A stretch of 64,000 nucleotides of DNA from positions 1,736,001 through 1,800,000 of the forward strand of contig OZ244822.1 of the NCBI GenBank assembly GCA_965220345.1, read 5' to 3'. A program made the position numbers and the translations under genes. Of the stretch, positions 57,552-64,000 are shown piece after piece. Origin of the DNA: Aldehydirespirator sp965220345 (GTDB lineage: Bacteria; Actinomycetota; Acidimicrobiia; Acidimicrobiales; Aldehydirespiratoraceae). Below the pieces are notes generated by a model. That model worked only from the letters and a program-made list of their open reading frames with translations, was not told where the DNA came from and made no database searches. Each line of letters begins with the position of its first letter. The first letter of the stretch is position 1.

Positions 57552-59381
57552 GTGGCAAAGGTGAATCGCAGGCAGGATGCCAGCCGAGCTTTTGGAGGCC
57601 GCTATCGGCTGCTGGAGTTCTTGGGAGAAGGATCCCAGGCCCGTGTTTACGAAGCTGAAGATCTGGCGCTGCGTCGGCGGGTAGCGCTGAAACTAGTGCG
57701 CGCCGACATCGCTGAGCGTGCTGGTTTTGCGGATCGTTTCGCTGCGGAGATGCAAGCAACGGCGGTGCTCAATCATCCGCGGGTGCTGCCGGTATACGAC
57801 TGGGGCTTGACACCGCAGCCATATGTGGTCACCGAGTATCTCACCGGCGGCAGTTTGGGCATGCTCACACAGCAAGGTCGCCTGCTCACTGTATCGCAGG
57901 GACTTATGGTCGGCCTAGAAGCCGCGCGTGCTCTGCAGGAGATTCACGGCAGCGGTCGTGCTCATCTAGGTTTGACACCTGCGGCGATTCTGTTCGATTC
58001 AAGCGCGCGGCCTTACATCTCTGACTTAGGTCTAGCTGCTGCGCTGGCAGCAACTGATCTGCCATCTAACCAGGCAGCAATTGACGCAGCAGCCACGGTC
58101 AGGTCAGACACTTCAGACAGAGCCAGCGCCACAGGTGCAGACAGCGCAGCCGTTGCGTCCAGTGCCAGCAGTGTCTCCAGTGCAGAAAACGCAGCCGTTT
58201 CCGGCACCAACATCACATCGCCGAGCTACACACGCGCCGAGCAGTCCCAAGATGTGCATGACCTAGCCGTGGTGCTATGCGAAGCCATCACCGGCAAAAA
58301 GAACCTGAGCCTTGACGGATCAGATCCGCTCAGCATCGCCGCTTTAGGCCCTCTTCAAACAGTGTTGGAGCACGCCACCGCAGCAGACCCCATCGCCAGA
58401 CTTACTGCCACCGATTTTGCGTCCGAGTTGTTGCGGGTAGCGCCGATGCTGCCGCGCCCTGATCCGTTGCCACGAGCCGTTGATGAAGAACTCGCCAGTG
58501 CCGAAGGCATTCGCCAAGCTGACAGTGCCGAAACTTTTGAGCAGGTCGGCCCCACTGCCGCCGAACGCTATGCGATCCCTCTTGATGACGTGCCGCGCCG
58601 ACGCTGGCCAGGTCTGCTGCTGGCTCTGCTTTTGGTGTTGGGAGGTGCTGTTGCGGGTGCCTGGGTGTGGCTCAACGCTGGATCCGACAGCGCCGTCCCT
58701 GAACTGAGGGGACTGACTGAAGCTGATGCCACTGAAGCAGCAACCGAGGCGGGCTGGAAGATCAACAAAATATTGGTGCGAGCTTCTGATACTGCCCGCG
58801 GTGAGATAGTAGACACCGAACCGCAAGCTGGCGGAACCCTGAGCGAAGGCGACACCTTGGATGTCTATGTGTCTCTGGGTGAGCCACTGGTGCTGGTGTC
58901 TGAGCTGAGAACCCTCTATGGGTTGACAGTAGATGAAGCCGTAGCTGAACTCAAAAATGCCGGTTTTGGTGTGGCCGGTGAAGTGCTCACCGATGACGAA
59001 GTAGTGCCAGCAGGCAATGTGATTGGCCTTGCGGTAGCTGAGGGGGTCTACGAGCTTGAAGCGGGAAGCGACATCGCCTTGCTGGTGTCGCAAGGTCCTG
59101 CTGATCGACAAGTACCTGAAGTTCCTCCCAGCGCCACACTCCAAGATGCCACCAGAGCCCTAACCGCACTCCGCTTGTCGCCGCGAGTGATCATCGAGTT
59201 CTCAGATGAAGTCGCCGAAGGTGCCGTGATCGGCTTCCTGCCTGCTAGCGGCACCTCGGTGCCAGTTGATAGCACGGTTCGGGTAAGGCTCTCGCAGGGG
59301 CCTATGCCTCCGCCCGAGCCCGAAGAGCCTGTCGACTCTGATGCTGACACCAACGACGAAAGCGCACCAGCAGACTCCTAA
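57552..59381 (+). CDS. PASTA-domain protein with degenerate Ser/Thr kinase domain (pseudokinase)
   Basis: About 609 aa. The kinase-like domain has the glycine loop (LLEFLGEGSQARVYEAED), the VALK lysine and DLG, but the catalytic loop reads SGRAHLGLTPAAILFD: the Asp of HRD is Gly and the metal-binding Asn is Ala, so phosphotransfer is unlikely. An Ala/Ser-rich insert of about 50 residues follows. One membrane segment (LLLALLLVLGGAVAGAWVWL) precedes three PASTA repeats (AVPELRGLTEADATEAATEA, LYGLTVDEAVAELKNAGF, SATLQDATRALTALRL) and an acidic tail. PASTA domains bind muropeptides, so it may scaffold cell-wall regulation. GTG 57552 or 57561 is the start. Confidence 0.85.
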   Translation: MAKVNRRQDASRAFGGRYRLLEFLGEGSQARVYEAEDLALRRRVALKLVRADIAERAGFADRFAAEMQATAVLNHPRVLPVYDWGLTPQPYVVTEYLTGGSLGMLTQQGRLLTVSQGLMVGLEAARALQEIHGSGRAHLGLTPAAILFDSSARPYISDLGLAAALAATDLPSNQAAIDAAATVRSDTSDRASATGADSAAVASSASSVSSAENAAVSGTNITSPSYTRAEQSQDVHDLAVVLCEAITGKKNLSLDGSDPLSIAALGPLQTVLEHATAADPIARLTATDFASELLRVAPMLPRPDPLPRAVDEELASAEGIRQADSAETFEQVGPTAAERYAIPLDDVPRRRWPGLLLALLLVLGGAVAGAWVWLNAGSDSAVPELRGLTEADATEAATEAGWKINKILVRASDTARGEIVDTEPQAGGTLSEGDTLDVYVSLGEPLVLVSELRTLYGLTVDEAVAELKNAGFGVAGEVLTDDEVVPAGNVIGLAVAEGVYELEAGSDIALLVSQGPADRQVPEVPPSATLQDATRALTALRLSPRVIIEFSDEVAEGAVIGFLPASGTSVPVDSTVRVRLSQGPMPPPEPEEPVDSDADTNDESAPADS

Positions 59382-59459
59382 GCGGGTGAACCAGAGGTTG
59401 TTGATGGCCTATTCGCTCGGCTTCTAAGCGATTACAGGGGGCGAATGCCCGCAGTTGGC

Positions 59460-59465
59460 TAGCCT
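59460..59465 (+). promoter_or_regulatory. -10 box (TAGCCT) of the gatCAB operon, leaderless
   Basis: TAGCCT ends 7 bases before GTG 59473, which has no Shine-Dalgarno. Confidence 0.45.
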
Positions 59466-59472
59466 TTGTGGA

Positions 59473-59802
59473 GTGTCTGCTCGCCAGGAAGCCACGCAAA
59501 AAACTGTGCGAATATCGCGTAAAGAGGCGGCTCATGTGGCACGACTAGCCCGACTGCGTTTCACTGACCAAGAACTCGATGAGCTGACAGCGCAACTGGC
59601 GGCAGTGCTTGACCACGCCGCCGACGTTGAAGCATTCGATTTGGCTGACATTGAAACTACTTCTCATCCGCATCCGCTGATGAATGTTATTCGCCTAGAT
59701 GAGATCAGGCCGTCTTTGAATCGAGACGAAGTCATGGCGCAGGCACCTTCAAGTCACGAAGGTCAGTTCCGGGTGCCTCCGTTGTTGGGTGAGGCACCGT
59801 GA
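59473..59802 (+). CDS. gatC: Asp/Glu-tRNA amidotransferase subunit C
   Basis: 109 aa from GTG 59473; the frame is open from TTG 59455, and GTG 59506 would give the classic 98 aa. The conserved part begins RISRKEAAHVARLARLRFTD and ends in the typical QAPSSHEGQFRVPPLL. GatC holds GatA and GatB together for forming Gln-tRNA(Gln) and Asn-tRNA(Asn) from misacylated precursors. It overlaps gatA by 4 bases. Confidence 0.93.
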   Translation: MSARQEATQKTVRISRKEAAHVARLARLRFTDQELDELTAQLAAVLDHAADVEAFDLADIETTSHPHPLMNVIRLDEIRPSLNRDEVMAQAPSSHEGQFRVPPLLGEAP

Positions 59803-61280
59803 ACACAGTCGAGATTGCTGCTGAGGTTGGTTATGGGCGGCTCAAAGCGCGTGATGTGCTTGAGGATTACCTAGCCCGTATCAGCGAACAAGACAGCAAA
59901 ATCGGAGCTTTCAACTTGGTGCTGTCAGATGAAGCCCGCAGCCAAGCTGACGCTATTGATGCTGCGGTGGCCGCTGGTGAGCCGGTCGGGCCTATGGCTG
60001 GTGTGCCGGTCGCGCTCAAAGACAACCTCTGCACCAAAGGAATCCCCACCACATGCTCTTCACGGATGCTGCAGAACTGGCGGCCACCCTATGACGCCAC
60101 CGTGGTTCAAAGGCTCCGAGCAGCCGGAGCGGTGATAGTCGGCAAAACCAATCTTGACGAGTTCGCCATGGGTTCCTCCACCGAAAACTCCGCTTTTGGA
60201 CCCACCCGCAACCCTCACGACATCAGCCGAGTGCCGGGAGGTTCGAGCGGTGGTTCCGCAGCAGCCGTAGCTGCTGGTTTCGTGCCGTTGGCACTGGGAT
60301 CTGACACTGGAGGTTCGATCCGTCAGCCAGCTGCGCTTTGTGGTGTGGTCGGTTTGAAGCCCACCTACGGCCGGGTGTCGCGTTACGGGCTGGTGGCGTT
60401 CGCTTCGTCGCTGGACCAGATCGGCCCGATAGCTGCGAACGTCAGCGATGCCGCTGTCTGCTATGAAGCCATATCAGGACACGATCCGCTTGACTCCACC
60501 TCGCTCAAAGACAATGTTGAGCCGGTCGTATCGGGGCTGCAGCAAGGGATAGAGGGCTTACGAGTGGGGATCCTGGCGGAACTCTGTGGAGAAAGCGCTC
60601 GCGTCAAGAATGCAGGACTTAGCTTTGAGGGGCTTGAGGGTTTAGCCCCTGATGTCATCAGCCGCCTAGATGCAGCCGCTGGAGTATTGGAGGCCGCAGG
60701 AGCGACCGTCTCGGTGGTGTCGGTGCCGTCGGCTGTGCTGGGTTTGTCGTCGTATTATCTGATTGCACCAGCGGAAGCTTCCAGCAACTTGGCCCGTTAT
60801 GACGGGGTGCGCTACGGGTTGCGTGTTGATGCTGTCAACGCTGCCGAGATGAACATTGAGAGCCGTACCGCCGGATTCGGGCCGGAAGTAAAGCGTCGCA
60901 TCATGCTGGGAACTTATGCGTTGTCGGCTGGCTACTACGATGCCTACTACGGCAAAGCGCTAAGGGTTCGCACTTTGATGCTGCAAGAGTTCGGTGCTGC
61001 CTACTCAGGGGTGGACGTGCTGTTGTGTCCGACAGCGCCGACCACTGCTTTTGAGCTTGGTGCCAAAACCGCTGATCCGCTGCTGATGTATCTGAACGAT
61101 GTTTGCACGATCCCTTCCAACTTGACAGGGCATCCGGCTGTGTCGGTGCCCTTCGGCAGTGGTGTTGACGGCCTTCCAGTGGGGATGCAGATAATGGGTC
61201 CGGCACTTTCTGAGCCGCTACTAATGCGAACCGCAGCCGTGCTCGAAAATGCCGCCACCATGATGCCCGCCGCCGAGTGA
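59799..61280 (+). CDS. gatA: Asp/Glu-tRNA amidotransferase subunit A
   Basis: 493 aa amidase-signature enzyme. Catalytic Lys in VPVALKDNLCTKG near residue 72, the cis-Ser and nucleophile Ser in RVPGGSSGGSAAAVAAG and LGSDTGGSIRQPAALCGVVG. It releases ammonia from glutamine for GatB. It starts at GTG overlapping gatC and is followed 10 bases later by gatB. The region near residue 240-290 is a little longer than in Escherichia-type relatives. Confidence 0.97.
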   Translation: MNTVEIAAEVGYGRLKARDVLEDYLARISEQDSKIGAFNLVLSDEARSQADAIDAAVAAGEPVGPMAGVPVALKDNLCTKGIPTTCSSRMLQNWRPPYDATVVQRLRAAGAVIVGKTNLDEFAMGSSTENSAFGPTRNPHDISRVPGGSSGGSAAAVAAGFVPLALGSDTGGSIRQPAALCGVVGLKPTYGRVSRYGLVAFASSLDQIGPIAANVSDAAVCYEAISGHDPLDSTSLKDNVEPVVSGLQQGIEGLRVGILAELCGESARVKNAGLSFEGLEGLAPDVISRLDAAAGVLEAAGATVSVVSVPSAVLGLSSYYLIAPAEASSNLARYDGVRYGLRVDAVNAAEMNIESRTAGFGPEVKRRIMLGTYALSAGYYDAYYGKALRVRTLMLQEFGAAYSGVDVLLCPTAPTTAFELGAKTADPLLMYLNDVCTIPSNLTGHPAVSVPFGSGVDGLPVGMQIMGPALSEPLLMRTAAVLENAATMMPAAE

Positions 61281-61290
61281 GCGCAGCGTT

Positions 61291-62781
61291 GTGAGCGAGA
61301 TCGTGCGCGAACCCGCACACGAAGCAGCCCTGCCACCCGACTGGGAGTTGGTCGTCGGCCTAGAAGTTCATGTCGAGCTCAGCACCACCAGCAAGTTGTT
61401 CTGCGGTTGCGCCAACCGTTTCGGTGATGAGCCCAACACCAACGTTTGTCCTGTGTGTTTAGGCCTGCCGGGCTCTTTGCCAGTGCTCAACGCCACAGCA
61501 GTGGATTATGCGATGCTCCTAGGGCGAGCTTTGGGTTGCAGCGTCGAAGCAGCGGTGTTCGCTCGCAAGAACTACTTCTATCCCGACATGCCCAAGGACT
61601 ATCAGATCTCGCAGTATGACCAGCCCAGCAACATCAACGGCAGCCTTGAACTCCCTGACGGGTTTCGCATCGGCATTGAGCGGGCACACATCGAAGAAGA
61701 CACCGGCAAGACCACCCACATTGGCGGAGGGGGCCGCATCCACGATGCCGATTACGCCCTCATCGACTACAACCGTGCCGGGGTGCCGCTAGTTGAGATA
61801 GTCAGCCGCCCCGATATTCGCAGCGCCGAGCAGGCACGTTCTTACGTGCGTGAACTGCGAGGCGTGCTGCTGGCCACAGGCGTTTCTGATGCTCGTATGG
61901 AAGAGGGCTCAATGCGGGTGGATGCCAATGTTTCGGTGCGTCCCGCTGGCAGCGACGAACTGCGAACCCGCTGCGAGATCAAGAATCTGGGTTCGTTGCG
62001 TTCACTTGGGCGTGCCATCGTCTATGAAGCGCAGCGTCATGTGGAATTGTGGAGCAACGGTGACCGACCCCGCCAAGAGACCCGTCACTGGGACGAAGCA
62101 AACGGGCGCACCACTCCAGGCCGCTCCAAGGAGGATGCTGACGATTACCGGTATTTTCAGGATCCTGACCTGGTGCCGCTGGTGCCAGATGCTGCAGTTG
62201 TTGCCGCCATTGATGCTGCGTTGCCGCGACTTCCCGCTGATCGTAGAGCCGAACTGCTCGCCGTCTGCGATGCTGCAGGCGCGGCAGTGTCGTCTGAGGA
62301 TGCTGCTGTGCTAGTCGAGCGCAGCCAAGACGACTTGGTGGTTGCGGCGGTGAAGGATGGTGCTGATCCCGCGGTTGCGGTTACACGAGTGGTGAATGAC
62401 CTAGCCGTCGAAGACTGGTCGAAGATCACAGCTGTCGGTCTGTGCAGCCTGGTGGCCATGGAAACCTCAAATCAGGTAACCGCCACCCAAGCCAAGCAGT
62501 TGATTGCGGCGATGGCCGAATCTGGTGACGCTCCAGAAACAATCGCTGAGCGACTCGGTTTCGAGGCCATGGACAGTGCCGACCTAGCTGCAGCTGTGGA
62601 TCAGGTCATTGCTTCTAACCCCGACATTTGGCAGCGGTATCTTGCTGGCGACGAAGCCCAGCGCAAGAAGCTGTCAGGCTTTTTGACCGGTCAAGTGATG
62701 AGGGTCACCAAAGGCAAAGCTGATGGTGCTGCCGTTAACAGACTTCTGCACGAACAAGCTGCCCAAAGCACCGACAGCTAG
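61291..62781 (+). CDS. gatB: Asp/Glu-tRNA amidotransferase subunit B
   Basis: 496 aa. ELVVGLEVHVELSTTSKLFC at the start, zinc-site cysteines (CGCAN, CPVCLGLPGSLP), FYPDMPKDYQISQYDQP, NRAGVPLVEIVSRPD and MRVDANVSVRP; the C-terminal YqeY-like tail ends in VMRVTKGKADGAAVNRLL. GatB activates the tRNA-bound Glu/Asp with ATP and transfers ammonia from GatA. Start GTG at 61291. Confidence 0.97.
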   Translation: MSEIVREPAHEAALPPDWELVVGLEVHVELSTTSKLFCGCANRFGDEPNTNVCPVCLGLPGSLPVLNATAVDYAMLLGRALGCSVEAAVFARKNYFYPDMPKDYQISQYDQPSNINGSLELPDGFRIGIERAHIEEDTGKTTHIGGGGRIHDADYALIDYNRAGVPLVEIVSRPDIRSAEQARSYVRELRGVLLATGVSDARMEEGSMRVDANVSVRPAGSDELRTRCEIKNLGSLRSLGRAIVYEAQRHVELWSNGDRPRQETRHWDEANGRTTPGRSKEDADDYRYFQDPDLVPLVPDAAVVAAIDAALPRLPADRRAELLAVCDAAGAAVSSEDAAVLVERSQDDLVVAAVKDGADPAVAVTRVVNDLAVEDWSKITAVGLCSLVAMETSNQVTATQAKQLIAAMAESGDAPETIAERLGFEAMDSADLAAAVDQVIASNPDIWQRYLAGDEAQRKKLSGFLTGQVMRVTKGKADGAAVNRLLHEQAAQSTDS

Positions 62782-62969
62782 CACTGGCAACTCAGGCAAC
62801 TCAATAGTGGCCGACGCATTACCAGCCGCTGAATTAGTGACCGACGCATTGCCAGAGGCAGCTTTGGCCGCTGACTACCACTCATTGGTCATTTGGCGTT
62901 ACCGGTGCTAGTCGTGGGGTTTTGTCTTTTGCGGTTGTCATGCAGAGATTATGCGGCCATACTTGAGCT

Positions 62970-63017
62970 GTGCATGACTCTGCCCGGCTCGTTGTTTGTG
63001 TGGAAGTAGTAGTCTGA
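62970..63017 (+). CDS. ilvB leader peptide (Val-rich)
   Basis: GTG 62970 opens a 15-codon peptide ending ARLVVCVEVVV before TGA 63015-63017. Six of the last eight codons are valine, as in attenuator leader peptides of branched-chain amino-acid operons, whose ribosomes stall when Val-tRNA is short. It lies 154 bases upstream of ilvB and two hairpins follow at once. ATG 62974 in another frame (11 codons) is the alternative but has no amino-acid bias of this kind. Confidence 0.65.
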   Translation: MHDSARLVVCVEVVV

Positions 63018-63073
63018 CAGCGCGCGTTCGCAAACCCATCTGATCGTGCGCTGACCTCCCAAAATGGGAGGTC
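63018..63073 (+). promoter_or_regulatory. attenuator hairpins before ilvB
   Basis: First stem: 63018-63026 with 63045-63053 (CAGCGCGCG, nine pairs including one G-U), starting right after the leader peptide stop. Second stem: GACCTCCCA 63053-63061 with 63065-63073, nine perfect pairs and a 3-base loop, the likely terminator, though no U-tract follows. The stems share base 63053 and the first would be opened by a ribosome stalled on the valine codons. Which structures exclude each other needs folding. Confidence 0.6.
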
Positions 63074-63171
63074 GCTTCGCGTAAGGCGTAAAACCATCCA
63101 ATCGCAAACACCTCAAACTCAAACCAAGAAGCAAGAAACAGTTCCGGCTCCTAGCCCAACCGGAGGGCTCA

Positions 63172-64000
63172 CATGAATATCAACGGTGGACAAGCCCTAG
63201 TCAAAGCCCTCGAATGCGAAGGTGTCGAAGTGGTATTCGGCCTGCCTGGTGGGGCCATCCTGCCGGTTTATGACCCGATCATCGAATCGCCGATCCGCCA
63301 CATTCTGGTGCGTCACGAACAAGGTGCCGGACACATGGCTGAAGGTTACGCCCATGCCACCGGTCGTCCCGGCGTGATGATGATCACCTCCGGGCCGGGT
63401 GCCACCAACGGGGTCACCCCGCTGTGTGATGCCTACATGGACTCGATCCCGCTGGTTTGCATCACCGGGCAGGTTCCTTATCCGGCTATCGGCACTGATG
63501 CCTTCCAAGAATGCGACACCACCGGCATCACCATGTCGGTCACGAAACACAATTTTCTAGTCACCGAGGCTCAGGACATTCCCCGGATAATCCACGAAGC
63601 GTTCCATATTGCCACCACCGGACGACCGGGCCCGGTGCTGGTGGACGTGCCTAAAGACATCGTTGATCCCAACAACCCGCGTTCGGCCATGACCTGGTAT
63701 GAGCCCAACGACGACATCATGGAACTGCCCGGGTACAAACCTGTCACTGCTGGTGATCCTGTCTACGTGCGTGCCGCAGCTCAGTTGATCTGCGCTGCTG
63801 AGCGGCCGGTTCTTTATGCCGGTGGCGGGATACTCAAAGCACGCGCCGCAAAAGAACTGCGGGAACTGGCCGAATTGATCGATGTGCCGGTGGTCACCAC
63901 CCTGATGGCTCGGGGAGCGTTCCCCGACAGTCACGAACTGTGTCTGGGCATGCCCGGTATGCACGGCAACTACACCGCAGTCACCGCAATGCAGAACTCG
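63172..64000 (+). CDS. ilvB: acetolactate synthase large subunit, 3' truncated by window end
   Basis: Starts at ATG 63172 with GGAGGG 6 bases upstream and stays open to the last base; 276 residues are visible of a usual 560-600. The ThDP enzyme motifs are clear: EVVFGLPGGAILPVYD, the catalytic Glu in VRHEQGAGHMAEGYA near residue 49, TSGPGATNGVTPL and GRPGPVLVDVPKDI. It makes acetolactate or acetohydroxybutyrate for valine, leucine and isoleucine. The leader peptide upstream suggests control by charged Val-tRNA. ilvN and ilvC probably follow outside the window. Confidence 0.96.

Overview
The window looks like a chromosomal segment of an uncultured actinobacterium, most likely class Acidimicrobiia. 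The evidence is a moderately high GC content, a mycothiol-dependent formaldehyde dehydrogenase, an actinobacterial-type integration host factor beside guanylate kinase, a type II (mycobacterial-type) DAHP synthase, a DUF3039 gene, a suf cluster with a Rieske ferredoxin, and many leaderless starts with a TAGCCT-like -10 box 5-8 bases before the start codon. The class assignment is inference; no rRNA gene is present.

Layout. 1-9.3 kb: the end of a sigma factor gene, DAHP synthase, a sirtuin, class I fumarase, a thioredoxin-like protein, a conserved unknown, then a minus-strand pair made of a thioredoxin-domain protein and a UGSC-family gene with an in-frame TGA and a SECIS-like hairpin, followed by flavin reductase and gamma carbonic anhydrase. 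9.3-23.8 kb: suf Fe-S assembly genes. sufB carries a mini-intein and is separated from the Cys-rich protein/sufD/Rieske/sufC block by an accessory island of about 9.7 kb (11.18-20.85 kb). The island holds two DUF4143 ATPases, each behind a long perfect palindrome, a Phd/PIN toxin-antitoxin pair, relics of a second copy of that ATPase-toxin-antitoxin unit on both sides of an AAA/PD-(D/E)XK gene, a BglII/BstYI-like restriction endonuclease gene stopped by an in-frame TAA with its methyltransferase, and a two-gene ATPase plus PD-(D/E)XK candidate defence unit.

23.8-30.2 kb: pterin dehydratase, a DUF2510 membrane protein, a UvrD2-type helicase with HRDC, and an AT-rich, frameshifted lipoprotein gene with a very acidic repeated tail. 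30.2-40.5 kb: pyrimidine operon pyrR-pyrB-(two mini-ORFs)-pyrC-carA-carB-pyrD-pyrF, mostly joined by ATGA overlaps and led by a PyrR-binding RNA loop at the pyrR start, then mihF and gmk. 40.6-51.9 kb: guanine deaminase, threonine aldolase, mycothiol-dependent dehydrogenase, two alkylation-repair glycosylase-like genes, DUF3039, tRNA-Thr(UGU) next to a 12-G tract, a NifU-type scaffold, rhomboid protease, cysteine desulfurase and mnmA.

52.1-64 kb: an AAA ATPase behind three 20-bp tandem repeats, ligA, a PASTA pseudokinase, gatC-gatA-gatB, and a Val-rich leader peptide with hairpins before ilvB, which runs off the window. Functional links: cysteine desulfurase, SufBCD and the NifU-type protein serve Fe-S clusters and, through MnmA, tRNA thiolation. 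The pyr block covers UMP synthesis except pyrE; pyrK is also not seen. Several conserved enzymes (LigA, CarA, CarB, cysteine desulfurase) carry extra in-frame repeat-like segments. All calls come from reading motifs and translations; no database search or folding program was run.
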